7,461 nucleotides of DNA from Prevotellaceae bacterium (GTDB taxonomy: Bacteria; Bacteroidota; Bacteroidia; Bacteroidales; UBA932): assembly GCA_031289895.1 (NCBI GenBank), contig JAITOP010000001.1:1-7461 (forward strand), given 5' to 3'. The first letter of the stretch is position 1; the number at the start of each line of letters is the position of its first letter. The notes under the pieces are model-generated. The model had not been told where the DNA came from and ran no database searches. It saw only the letters and a list, made by a program, of their open reading frames with translations. Shown here piece by piece: positions 1 through 4,826 of the stretch. The position numbers and the translations under genes are program-made.

Positions 1-243
1 GGCTGGATTTATTGGAAAACACGCTCTGTGATTCCGTGCATGTTTATACATTTTGTAAACAACGGTTTAGCCGTATATGTATATTATTATTACTGCGAAA
101 AATCAGGTTACGATTTTGACACAACAACCGCAGAAATTTACGGAATATCCGATTTGTGGCTCATAATAATATATGCAGCAATGTTTTTAGTGAGTTTAAC
201 ATTGCTTTTTAAAATATTTAAACCTAAAAATTATTATTGTTGA
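1..243 (+). CDS. CPBP-family intramembrane metalloprotease, C-terminal fragment (cut by window edge)
   Basis: Frame 1 is open from the first base to TGA at 241-243 and gives 80 residues; the start lies outside the window, and the GTG at 28 or ATG at 40 are internal codons. The beginning reads GWIYWKTRSVIPCMFIHFVN, which fits the last conserved motif of CPBP (CAAX protease/bacteriocin-processing) membrane proteins: a G-hydrophobic-aromatic segment, a short 'tRS' turn, then P-x(4)-H-x(2)-N-N, with H17 and N20/N21 as the expected metal-site residues. A final hydrophobic segment (about residues 53-71) and a basic tail follow, as usual at the C-terminus. In the family this is an inner-membrane protease of the Abi type; the substrate cannot be told. 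The catalytic EExxR motif would be upstream. The gene points towards the insertion-sequence remnant, which begins about 40 bp after the stop, and appears unbroken at its 3' end. Confidence 0.75.
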   Translation, partial: GWIYWKTRSVIPCMFIHFVNNGLAVYVYYYYCEKSGYDFDTTTAEIYGISDLWLIIIYAAMFLVSLTLLFKIFKPKNYYC

Positions 244-253
244 TTTGCGATAA

Positions 254-282
254 GCACGCAGATACCGCAGATATTACACAGA
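254..282. repeat. Short degenerate CGCAGAT/CACAGAT repeat
   Basis: Between the CPBP stop and the insertion-sequence remnant the sequence repeats a GCAGAT / ACAGAT core three times at about 9-11 bp spacing (cGCAGATacc, GCAGATatt, acACAGAT). From experience such strings are common between genes in Bacteroidota; no function is known to me. Confidence 0.4.
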
Positions 283-284
283 TT

Positions 285-499
285 TTTCTAAGTACATGAC
301 AAAAATTGAAAGATACAAAATTCAAGTTTAGCAAGAGGGTTGAGTAGCACCGTTGATATTGTTTATAATCCACACTTAAAGAAGCTTTTAGCAAGGTGTC
401 CGTGTTTTTTTGTTTTAATTTCTTTTATGTTTTCGTGGACGTAAATTCCAACGACATACGCCCACGCGAACGCTACCATAACGAGCGAAAAGAGTTTTT
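285..499. repeat. Long inverted repeat, left arm (partner 729-943)
   Basis: Hand alignment pairs 285-499 with the reverse complement of 729-943 without gaps (position sum 1228), with about 11 mismatches in 215 columns, or about 95% identity. Identity stops 3 bp outside the transposase stop codon on the outer side and at the run AAAAAC on the inner side. Each arm is the 3' end of the same IS4-type transposase gene, so the pair is an inverted duplication of an insertion-sequence end rather than a classical short terminal repeat. Confidence 0.9.
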
Positions 500-540
500 C
501 GATGCGGTCTAAATCAGTCAGATGCGTATCTTCGATACTA
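288..540 (-). pseudogene. IS4-type transposase, 3' fragment with an internal stop (left copy)
   Basis: Read on the minus strand from about 540 to the stop at 288-290, one frame gives a transposase C-terminus: SIEDTHLTDLDRIEKLF, then a hydrophobic AFAWAYVVGIY segment, then KKHGHLAKSFFKCGL, and it ends FLSCT. The EDTHLTD, KKHG.. AKS and FKxGL motifs match, from memory, the C-terminal tail of IS4-family DDE transposases of Bacteroidota. An in-frame TAA (363-365) interrupts it 25 codons before the native stop; the right copy has GAA there, so a point change killed this one. Nothing upstream of residue 'SIEDTH' is present: at about 540 the sequence switches to the end of an IS200-like element. About 84 codons remain of a gene that is normally several hundred codons, so it cannot be functional. 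Family assignment is by motif memory and needs an ISfinder comparison. Confidence 0.7.
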
Positions 541-595
541 AACTACCTTCGGCTAAAAGCCAAAGGGTTTGCTTTCGGCTAAAGCCGACTAAAGT
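541..595 (-). mobile_element. IS200/IS605-like right end with two stem-loops
   Basis: Just downstream of the Y1 transposase stop (minus strand) lie two hairpins: CGGCT-AA-AGCCG at 576-587 and GGCT-aaa-AGCC at 551-561. The larger extends to CTTT/AAAG (572-575 with 591-594 region) if a 3-nt bulge (act) is allowed. Bulged imperfect palindromes near the ends are what IS200/IS605 Y1 transposases recognise as single-stranded DNA. The junction with the IS4-type fragment falls at about 540-545, so this may be an intact element tip inserted into the older transposase gene. The exact cleavage site is not visible to me. Confidence 0.6.
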
Positions 596-735
596 TCACC
601 CTCCGATTGTAAAGTCTTCATCCATTGTGCTTTTTGCATCTTGATTTTCTATGTAATCCATTATTACTTCATCCGTTATGTTTCCAGATGTGCCGACAAA
701 ATATCCCCTACCCCACAAATGTTGTCTCAAAAACA
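596..735 (-). pseudogene. IS200/IS605-family Y1 transposase (TnpA), 3' fragment
   Basis: On the minus strand from about 735 to the TGA at 596-598 the frame reads MFLRQHLWGRGYFVGTSGN, then ITDEVIMDYIENQDAK, and ends DFTIGG. This is the C-terminal third of a Y1 HUH transposase: the HLWGRGYFV block, the TSGN(I/V)T turn and the Y-I-E-N-Q helix. By analogy with ISHp608 TnpA, the Y of YIENQ is the catalytic tyrosine and the Q four residues on is the conserved metal-site glutamine. The HUH histidines and the first two thirds of the protein (about 100 residues) are gone: upstream of about 735 the reading frame runs into antisense of the right-hand IS4-type fragment. The frame stays open by chance to 832, but residues before MFLRQ are not transposase. 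It is a dead remnant and could not move itself. Confidence 0.82.
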
Positions 736-940
736 TTTTTCGCTCGTTATGGTAGCGTTTGCGTGGGCGTATGTTGTTGGAATTTACGTCCACGAAAATA
801 TAAAAGAAATTAAAATAAAAAAACACGGACACCTTGCTAAAAGCTTCTTTAAGTGTGGATTAGAAACAATATCAACGGTGCTGCTCAACCTTCTTGCTAA
901 GATTGAATTTTGTATCTTTCAATTTTTGTCATGTACTTAG
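729..940 (+). pseudogene. IS4-type transposase, 3' fragment (right copy, no internal stop)
   Basis: On the plus strand from about 735 to TAG 938-940 the frame gives FSLVMVAFAWAYVVGIYVHE, then IKIKKHGHLAKSFFKCGLE, and ends FLSCT. It matches the left copy residue for residue except for scattered changes: it has E where the left copy has a stop and keeps IKIKKHG (left IKTKKHG), but has NLLAKIEF where the left copy has NPLAKLEF. It is 5'-truncated at the junction with the IS200-like fragment (729-737, shared AAAAAC). An open frame continues upstream to 641, but that part is antisense to the Y1 transposase and is not real protein. About 67 codons remain, so it is not functional. Confidence 0.7.
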
Positions 941-943
941 AAA
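729..943. repeat. Long inverted repeat, right arm (partner 285-499)
   Basis: Partner of the left arm, gapless and about 95% identical. The arms enclose 229 bp (500-728), so transcripts or single strands across the region could form a very long hairpin with 215-bp stems. Confidence 0.9.
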
Positions 944-978
944 GAAAATATTAAAAACTTTTTTTTGTCTTAACTTGC

Positions 979-998
979 TGTCCGAATTTTGGGGGACA
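979..998. repeat. Small dyad TGTCC...GGACA, possible tip of the IS4-type element
   Basis: TGTCC (979-983) pairs with GGACA (994-998) around gaattttggg. It lies about 40 bp after the right transposase stop, where the terminal inverted repeat of an IS4-type element would be expected. The left copy has no counterpart because identity ends 3 bp beyond its stop, so I cannot confirm it as an IS end. Read on the minus strand, an ATG-led stub of nine codons overlaps it (ATG at 997-999). Confidence 0.3.
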
Positions 999-1025
999 TT
1001 ATAGTCTTTACTTTTTCCTTACATA

Positions 1026-1077
1026 ATTTGCAAGTTTTTATTCCACAAAGATACAAAATCTTGCAAATATATGCAAG
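1026..1077 (-). promoter_or_regulatory. Orphan Bacteroidota-type promoter flanked by inverted operator-like repeats
   Basis: On the minus strand TATCTTTG (1046-1053 on the plus strand as CAAAGATA) matches the -7 consensus TAnnTTTG exactly, and a TTG (1074-1076) lies 20 bp upstream, the spacing expected for the -33 box. Two copies of a 9-bp word face each other around the -7 box: ATTTGCAAG (1026-1034) and CTTGCAAAT (1060-1068); the latter also forms the dyad CTTGCA-N6-TGCAAG (1060-1077) over the -33 box. This looks like a repressor-controlled promoter, but transcription would run leftwards into the IS remnant, where no minus-strand gene starts. Its gene was probably lost or displaced by the insertion. 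Confidence 0.55.
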
Positions 1078-1139
1078 TATTTTATGTTATAATATGTTAA
1101 TAATCAAATTATTAGTAGCTTTTTAAGGAGCAACTAAAT

Positions 1140-1211
1140 GACCAACGACTAAATACCAACTACGGACTACTGAATACTGAATACTGAATACAGAATACTG
1201 ACTACAGAATA
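1140..1211. repeat. 7-bp-period repeat (ACTGAAT / CGACTAA words), copy A
   Basis: Begins GACCAACGACTAAATACC, continues with TACGGACTAC, then tandem ACTGAAT units and AATACAGAATACTGAC. Units drift around a 7-bp period. It ends 1 bp before the stop codon of the beta-barrel gene. A related copy sits at 4041-4100, also just after a stop codon, sharing GACCAACGACTAA, GACTAAATACCAAC and ATACTGAATAC. From memory, similar strings are scattered in Bacteroidota intergenic DNA; no role is known to me. Confidence 0.7.
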
Positions 1212-1212
1212 C

Positions 1213-3879
1213 CTATATCTTAAAATTAAATTTCAGCATAATACTTCCGGGAATGCGGCGTACAAAGCGTTCTATCATTGCGTTGTCGGTGTACATGATT
1301 TCGCCCCAATGCTTGTCGGATGTGTGCAGCATATCGTTTCCGATTAATTGAAGTTCGTATTTTTTGTTGCCGAATGAATAACGAATATCGGTGTTCCAGT
1401 AAAAAAAATGTTGCATTATTCCGCGCGCATCATTGTGTTCGTAAGCGAGTGATGTTGATATGTAAAAATTGTTTTTTCGGAACGAAATTTTCCCTGAATA
1501 ACGCTGTATATCTTGCTTGTTTGCAACTATTGTTTTGTAATAATTTCGCGAAAAATTTGCGTTTAGTCCTAAATTAAATCCTTCTTTGTAACTGCTTGAT
1601 GCGCCCAATTCTACCGAAGTTGAATATGTTTTATTTTTTATTTCGCTGCCTGATGTAAAATACGAATACGAATTTTGCCTGTATGTTACGCTAATGTTGG
1701 TTGATATTGGCGCAAACAAAAACTTTTTCGAGAACGATGATGTTCCCCAAATGCTGTATTTATTTGGCGATGCAACAACCTGCGTTTCGTTGAGCAAACC
1801 TGTGCGGTAGTAATCTTTTGCTGTTGTGCCGTTTGTTTGCTCGTAGCGGGCTGTAATAAAAAATTGTGTATTATGAAATTGGTTGAAATCTGAAATCATT
1901 GTTGAAAAAGAATGTTTTTCGGCAAATATTTTTTCAAAATTACTACCATTTGCGTAACTGTCGAAATTGTTGATATACATTCCTGAAATCAAATCTGCAA
2001 TTGGTGTTATTGTCGTAGTTTTTTGATATGAAACAGAAAATCGGCGGCTTTGTTTTGTCGTTATTGATATTTCCAATTCGGGTTCTAAAACAATTTTATT
2101 TTTACTGTCTAAAACTCTGTTTATATTGTGATTAAAAATTTTATTACTTGCGGTTAAACCAACTTTAAATCCAAATATGCCTCCGTTTTTTGTTAATCTT
2201 ACATTTAAATTTTGATTAAATGCGCCAAGATAAAAATCGTTGGAAAAACCCGACAATAATTCTTTATTCGCGCTCGAAATATTTTCATAAATATCGGATA
2301 AAAAATTGTTGCGAATATAGTTTGCGCCCAATGCAACTCTCAAAAAATAAGACGAATTTAATTTGTGTAAATACGATAAATCAATATTTGCCGATTGTTC
2401 TTTTGTTTTTTTATCTTGCAAAACGTAAAACAGATTATTAGCAATTGTAAGCGGCAAAGGCAATAATAATGAATCGGTTACAAAACTATATTCGGCAGGA
2501 ACATCTTTATATGAAAAATTTAAATTTGCTGTAAAAACATCGTTTTTAATTTTTTTGAGTGCTGTAAAAGTATGATTTGTGCTAACGGATTTTCCTCTGT
2601 TTTGCGACAATGTAAACAACTCAATATTATCAATATCCGCTGTTGATTTTGTAAGCGCATCGGTAAAATTTCCCTGATAAATATAACTCATGGTTTTTGA
2701 CGGAATGTATGAAAATTTTAAAAATCCGCTGCCTAATTTATTCCGTTTTACGCTTTTTGTTGATTTTGTAAAATGCTCGTCTCCGCTTGCGTTGAAGTAT
2801 GTATATTGACTTTGGTCTTCGTCTTTCGATTTGTACATATTGAAAAGTCCGTAGGTGTTGATTTTAAATTTTTCGCTTGGCTGAGCCGATATATTCACCA
2901 CCGCCAAATTGTTGGAATTGCTGTAAGTATTTGGGCTAATGGGCATCAGCAGCGAGCTTGTGTTTTCGTCGATTGTAATACTAAATGTATTATTGCCTGT
3001 TGCAAATTCGTTGAGTCCGCCGCTCATTTTAAGATAATCGTCGAATTGCAAAAGACTTTCGCCGGTATTGTTTCCCGAAATCGTTAGCGATGCCATAAAT
3101 TTGGGCATCAAACGTATAAGATTATTTTTTGTGTAATATTTATTTTGCACGCCGCCTGCTACGCTGATATTTCCTGTTATTTTATCCCAAAAACTTTTAT
3201 TTACTTTTACATTTATTGCAGTTTTTTCGTACGATTGAAAACCTTTCATCATATCGTATTCGCTGTAATTATTTACAACTTCAACTTTTTCGGCAATGCC
3301 TGCGGGAAGATTTTGCAAAGGCACTTGCGTATTGCCCGAAAACAAATCTCTGCCTTCAATCAACACGGCATCAACATCTTTGCCTTGCGCTTGTATTTTT
3401 CCGGAATCGTCAACTTTAATTCCCGGAAGTTTGCTAATCATATCGCCGAGAGTAACTTCCGAGCCGTCGGTGTATGCAAGCGGATTGTAACGAATTGTGT
3501 CGCCGCTAAATTCTACTCCTCTGTAATTTGCTTTTACTTTTGCAGCATCAAGCTCGGTAATTTCGGTTTCCATATTGAAATTAACATCTAAATTATTGTT
3601 TCCAAAAACGCCGACTTTGGTGCGCTGTATAGAATATCCGGTGTGGTTAACTTCAACCAAATATTGACCGTTAGGTATTTGCAGCAATTTGTATGCGCCG
3701 TTGTTGTCGGTTGTTGTATATTTTACGGTGGCAGAATCTTTTGCCGACAGCAATATAATTGTGGCGAAATTTAAAGGTTCGTTTTTTTCGTTTACAACTC
3801 GTCCTTTCACGCTGTTGTTTTGAGCAAAACCCGCCACGCAGCACACAAAAAATGCTGCAAAAAGTAAAAATTTTTTCAT
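1213..3879 (-). CDS. Outer-membrane beta-barrel protein with N-terminal carboxypeptidase-regulatory-like domain (TonB-dependent-receptor-like)
   Basis: 888 residues. A signal peptide (about 1-19, ending AGFAQ) sends it to the outer membrane. Residues about 23-105 are a carboxypeptidase-regulatory-like beta sandwich (VKGRVVNEKNEPLNFATI ... TTTDNNGAYKL ... IPNGQYLVEV). Residues about 117-228 resemble a plug: FSGDTIRYNPLAY, LGDMISKLPGIKVD, then AVLIEGRDLFSG and LPAGIAEKVEVV. From about 235 to the end, alternating aromatic/polar strands form a large barrel of the OMP_b-brl_3 type, ending in the strand MLKFNFKI (final I rather than the usual F). The length is normal for the group and there is no frame break. 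I do not see a clear TonB box, so active transport is uncertain; the substrate is unknown. In Bacteroidota such proteins are often encoded next to GLPGLI proteins, as here (225 bp upstream). ATG at 3877-3879 is the only start that keeps the signal peptide. Confidence 0.88.
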   Translation of the reverse strand: MKKFLLFAAFFVCCVAGFAQNNSVKGRVVNEKNEPLNFATIILLSAKDSATVKYTTTDNNGAYKLLQIPNGQYLVEVNHTGYSIQRTKVGVFGNNNLDVNFNMETEITELDAAKVKANYRGVEFSGDTIRYNPLAYTDGSEVTLGDMISKLPGIKVDDSGKIQAQGKDVDAVLIEGRDLFSGNTQVPLQNLPAGIAEKVEVVNNYSEYDMMKGFQSYEKTAINVKVNKSFWDKITGNISVAGGVQNKYYTKNNLIRLMPKFMASLTISGNNTGESLLQFDDYLKMSGGLNEFATGNNTFSITIDENTSSLLMPISPNTYSNSNNLAVVNISAQPSEKFKINTYGLFNMYKSKDEDQSQYTYFNASGDEHFTKSTKSVKRNKLGSGFLKFSYIPSKTMSYIYQGNFTDALTKSTADIDNIELFTLSQNRGKSVSTNHTFTALKKIKNDVFTANLNFSYKDVPAEYSFVTDSLLLPLPLTIANNLFYVLQDKKTKEQSANIDLSYLHKLNSSYFLRVALGANYIRNNFLSDIYENISSANKELLSGFSNDFYLGAFNQNLNVRLTKNGGIFGFKVGLTASNKIFNHNINRVLDSKNKIVLEPELEISITTKQSRRFSVSYQKTTTITPIADLISGMYINNFDSYANGSNFEKIFAEKHSFSTMISDFNQFHNTQFFITARYEQTNGTTAKDYYRTGLLNETQVVASPNKYSIWGTSSFSKKFLFAPISTNISVTYRQNSYSYFTSGSEIKNKTYSTSVELGASSSYKEGFNLGLNANFSRNYYKTIVANKQDIQRYSGKISFRKNNFYISTSLAYEHNDARGIMQHFFYWNTDIRYSFGNKKYELQLIGNDMLHTSDKHWGEIMYTDNAMIERFVRRIPGSIMLKFNFKI

Positions 3880-3931
3880 AGCCTGTTTTTTAAAATATAA
3901 ATGTTTTTTTAATTCTTAATTTGTTTTTCAT

Positions 3932-3966
3932 CCCCCAATCCCCCAATCGCTACGCTTCATTGGGGG
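3932..3966. repeat. Tandem CCCCCAAT and matching ATTGGGGG: strong stem-loop
   Basis: CCCCCAAT occurs twice in tandem (3932-3939, 3940-3947) and ATTGGGGG once (3959-3966). The inner copy forms a perfect 8-bp stem with an 11-nt loop; the outer copy can form the same stem with a 19-nt loop. No T-tract follows on either strand, so it is not a standard terminator. It could act as an RNA stability or processing element in the transcript between the two genes. Confidence 0.6.
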
Positions 3967-3977
3967 TTATTCACATT

Positions 3978-3997
3978 AAGTCCTTCGGACTTTTTTT
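3978..3997 (+). terminator. Rho-independent-terminator-like hairpin (plus orientation)
   Basis: AAGTCC-TTC-GGACTT followed by further T residues (the T run spans 3991-3997) is a textbook hairpin plus U tract when read on the plus strand. No plus-strand gene precedes it. On the minus strand, the direction of the flanking genes, the hairpin has an A tract before it and no T tract after it, so it should not stop operon transcription by this mechanism. It may block antisense transcription or be part of a mobile intergenic repeat. Confidence 0.55.
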
Positions 3998-4040
3998 GCT
4001 ATTCAACAAAATCGTAATTCGTAATTGAATATTAACTTCC

Positions 4041-4100
4041 GACCAACGACTAACGACTAAATACCAACGACCAAATACGGAATACGGAATACTGAATACC
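4041..4100. repeat. 7-bp-period repeat (CGACTAA / GAATACG words), copy B
   Basis: GACCAACGACTAACGACTAA, then ATACCAACGACCAAATACGG, then AATACGGAATACTGAATACC: 7-bp words repeated with drift. It lies immediately after the stop of the GLPGLI gene, just as copy A lies after the stop of the barrel gene, and in the same orientation relative to the genes. Confidence 0.7.
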
Positions 4101-4104
4101 CAAT

Positions 4105-4821
4105 TTATTTAGTCATTCGTATAGTAATTCCGCCGCCACTTTCGCCACCTTCTTGTTCCATTGCTTTCATGCGTTTTTCAACCATTTTATCAAAATCGTC
4201 TTTGCTTATTTTTTTGCCTTTTGTTGGTTTTTCGATTTTGCAGTCGGCATCGTCTGATATTTCTTTTGTGATAATGGTCAATTTGTCGCTTTTCATTTCC
4301 AAAACAAGTCCGGGCAAACCGGTATAAACAGGACCATCGGTTATCGGTAAATTCGGGCAATACCACGCCGTAGTTTCGCCGTTTTTAGAAACTGCTTTTG
4401 TGCAATTGTAGCCTTGTATATTTTTTGTGGAATCGGTAATTTCCCATTCGTCGGCTTTCAGTTCTGTTTCAATCAAAAATCCTTTTCCGAAAAAATCCTG
4501 ATACGAAATTTCTTTATGTGTATTATGATTTTTGTAGGTAATATTTTCGGGTGTTTGTATTCGTATCATCATTCCTCCCGATTGGTTTTCGTTTTCTTTT
4601 TTCATTACGGTGTAAACGCTTTCGCCGTTGTTGTAGCAAAGCATATTTTGCACTATTGCGCTTTTCTTTATTTGTTCAATAATGCTTTGGTCTAAGCCGC
4701 CTGTGGCTTGTAATTGCATTTTCGGTTGAGTTTCGTAAATCACTTGTATTGTTTGCGATTGCGCCGGATTAATAAATATATTTGCGCAAAAAAATGCTGT
4801 TATTAAAATTTTTGTTTTCAT
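4105..4821 (-). CDS. GLPGLI-family exported protein
   Basis: 238 residues, a normal length for the family. A signal peptide at 1-22 (hydrophobic core, PAQSQ) suggests export to the periplasm. The family core is clear: GYNCTKAVS (137-145), a TAWYCPNLPITDGP block (151-164) and YTGLPGLVLEM (166-176), where GLPGLV is the name-giving motif with V for the last I. C140 and C155 are 15 residues apart and could form a disulphide (inference). The tail (about 196-238) is charged and then glycine-rich (EGGESGGGITIRMTK); its SGG..IR end echoes SGGMMIRIQT at 81-90. The biochemical role of GLPGLI proteins is not known to me. ATG 4819-4821 lies 5 bp after the stop of the M56 gene, so translation is probably coupled; the barrel gene follows. 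The product is probably a periplasmic partner of the barrel protein or of the M56 sensor (inference). Confidence 0.9.
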   Translation of the reverse strand: MKTKILITAFFCANIFINPAQSQTIQVIYETQPKMQLQATGGLDQSIIEQIKKSAIVQNMLCYNNGESVYTVMKKENENQSGGMMIRIQTPENITYKNHNTHKEISYQDFFGKGFLIETELKADEWEITDSTKNIQGYNCTKAVSKNGETTAWYCPNLPITDGPVYTGLPGLVLEMKSDKLTIITKEISDDADCKIEKPTKGKKISKDDFDKMVEKRMKAMEQEGGESGGGITIRMTK

Positions 4822-4826
4822 ACTTT

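Larger units (their letters stand above)
944..1212. other. Gene-free stretch between IS remnant and the beta-barrel gene
   Basis: No coding frame is supported here. In order it contains a poly-T tract after the transposase stop, the TGTCC/GGACA dyad, an orphan minus-strand promoter with inverted repeats (1026-1077), a perfect AT-only hairpin TAATAAT-caa-ATTATTA (1098-1114), a weak stem AGTAGCT/AGCAACT (1114-1135), and 7-bp-period repeats up to the beta-barrel stop. I see no convincing T-tailed terminator for the minus-strand genes. Confidence 0.6.
3880..4104. other. Intergenic spacer between GLPGLI and beta-barrel genes
   Basis: No gene. The part next to the beta-barrel start is A/T-rich; reading on the minus strand, TATATTTT about 25 bp upstream of the ATG is a near match to TAnnTTTG and could give the barrel gene its own start point, but this is weak. 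The rest holds two hairpins and the repeat described separately. Confidence 0.4.

Noticed and set aside
641..737. Upstream part of the plus-strand frame running 641-940 as a 99-aa gene
   Set aside because: Residues before FSLVMVAF are antisense to the Y1 transposase fragment; only the 3' part is a genuine (dead) transposase remnant.
736..832. N-terminal 32 residues of the minus-strand frame 596-832 as part of the Y1 transposase
   Set aside because: They are antisense to the right IS4-type fragment and do not match a Y1 transposase; the HUH motif is absent.
1098..1114. AT-only hairpin as operon terminator
   Set aside because: TAATAAT/ATTATTA is weak and has no T tract after it on the minus strand; it is reported only as a component of the gap.
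1140..1211. CRISPR array
   Set aside because: The repeats have a 7-bp period with drift and no unique spacers; there are no cas genes.
3145..3591. 148-aa plus-strand open frame
   Set aside because: It lies wholly antisense to the plug and N-terminal coding part of the beta-barrel gene, has no family motifs and is composed of Phe/Cys/Ile/Asn-rich noise; it is a shadow of the real gene.
3978..3997. Terminator of the GLPGLI transcript
   Set aside because: On the minus strand the hairpin is not followed by a T run, so it cannot be a standard intrinsic terminator for that gene.
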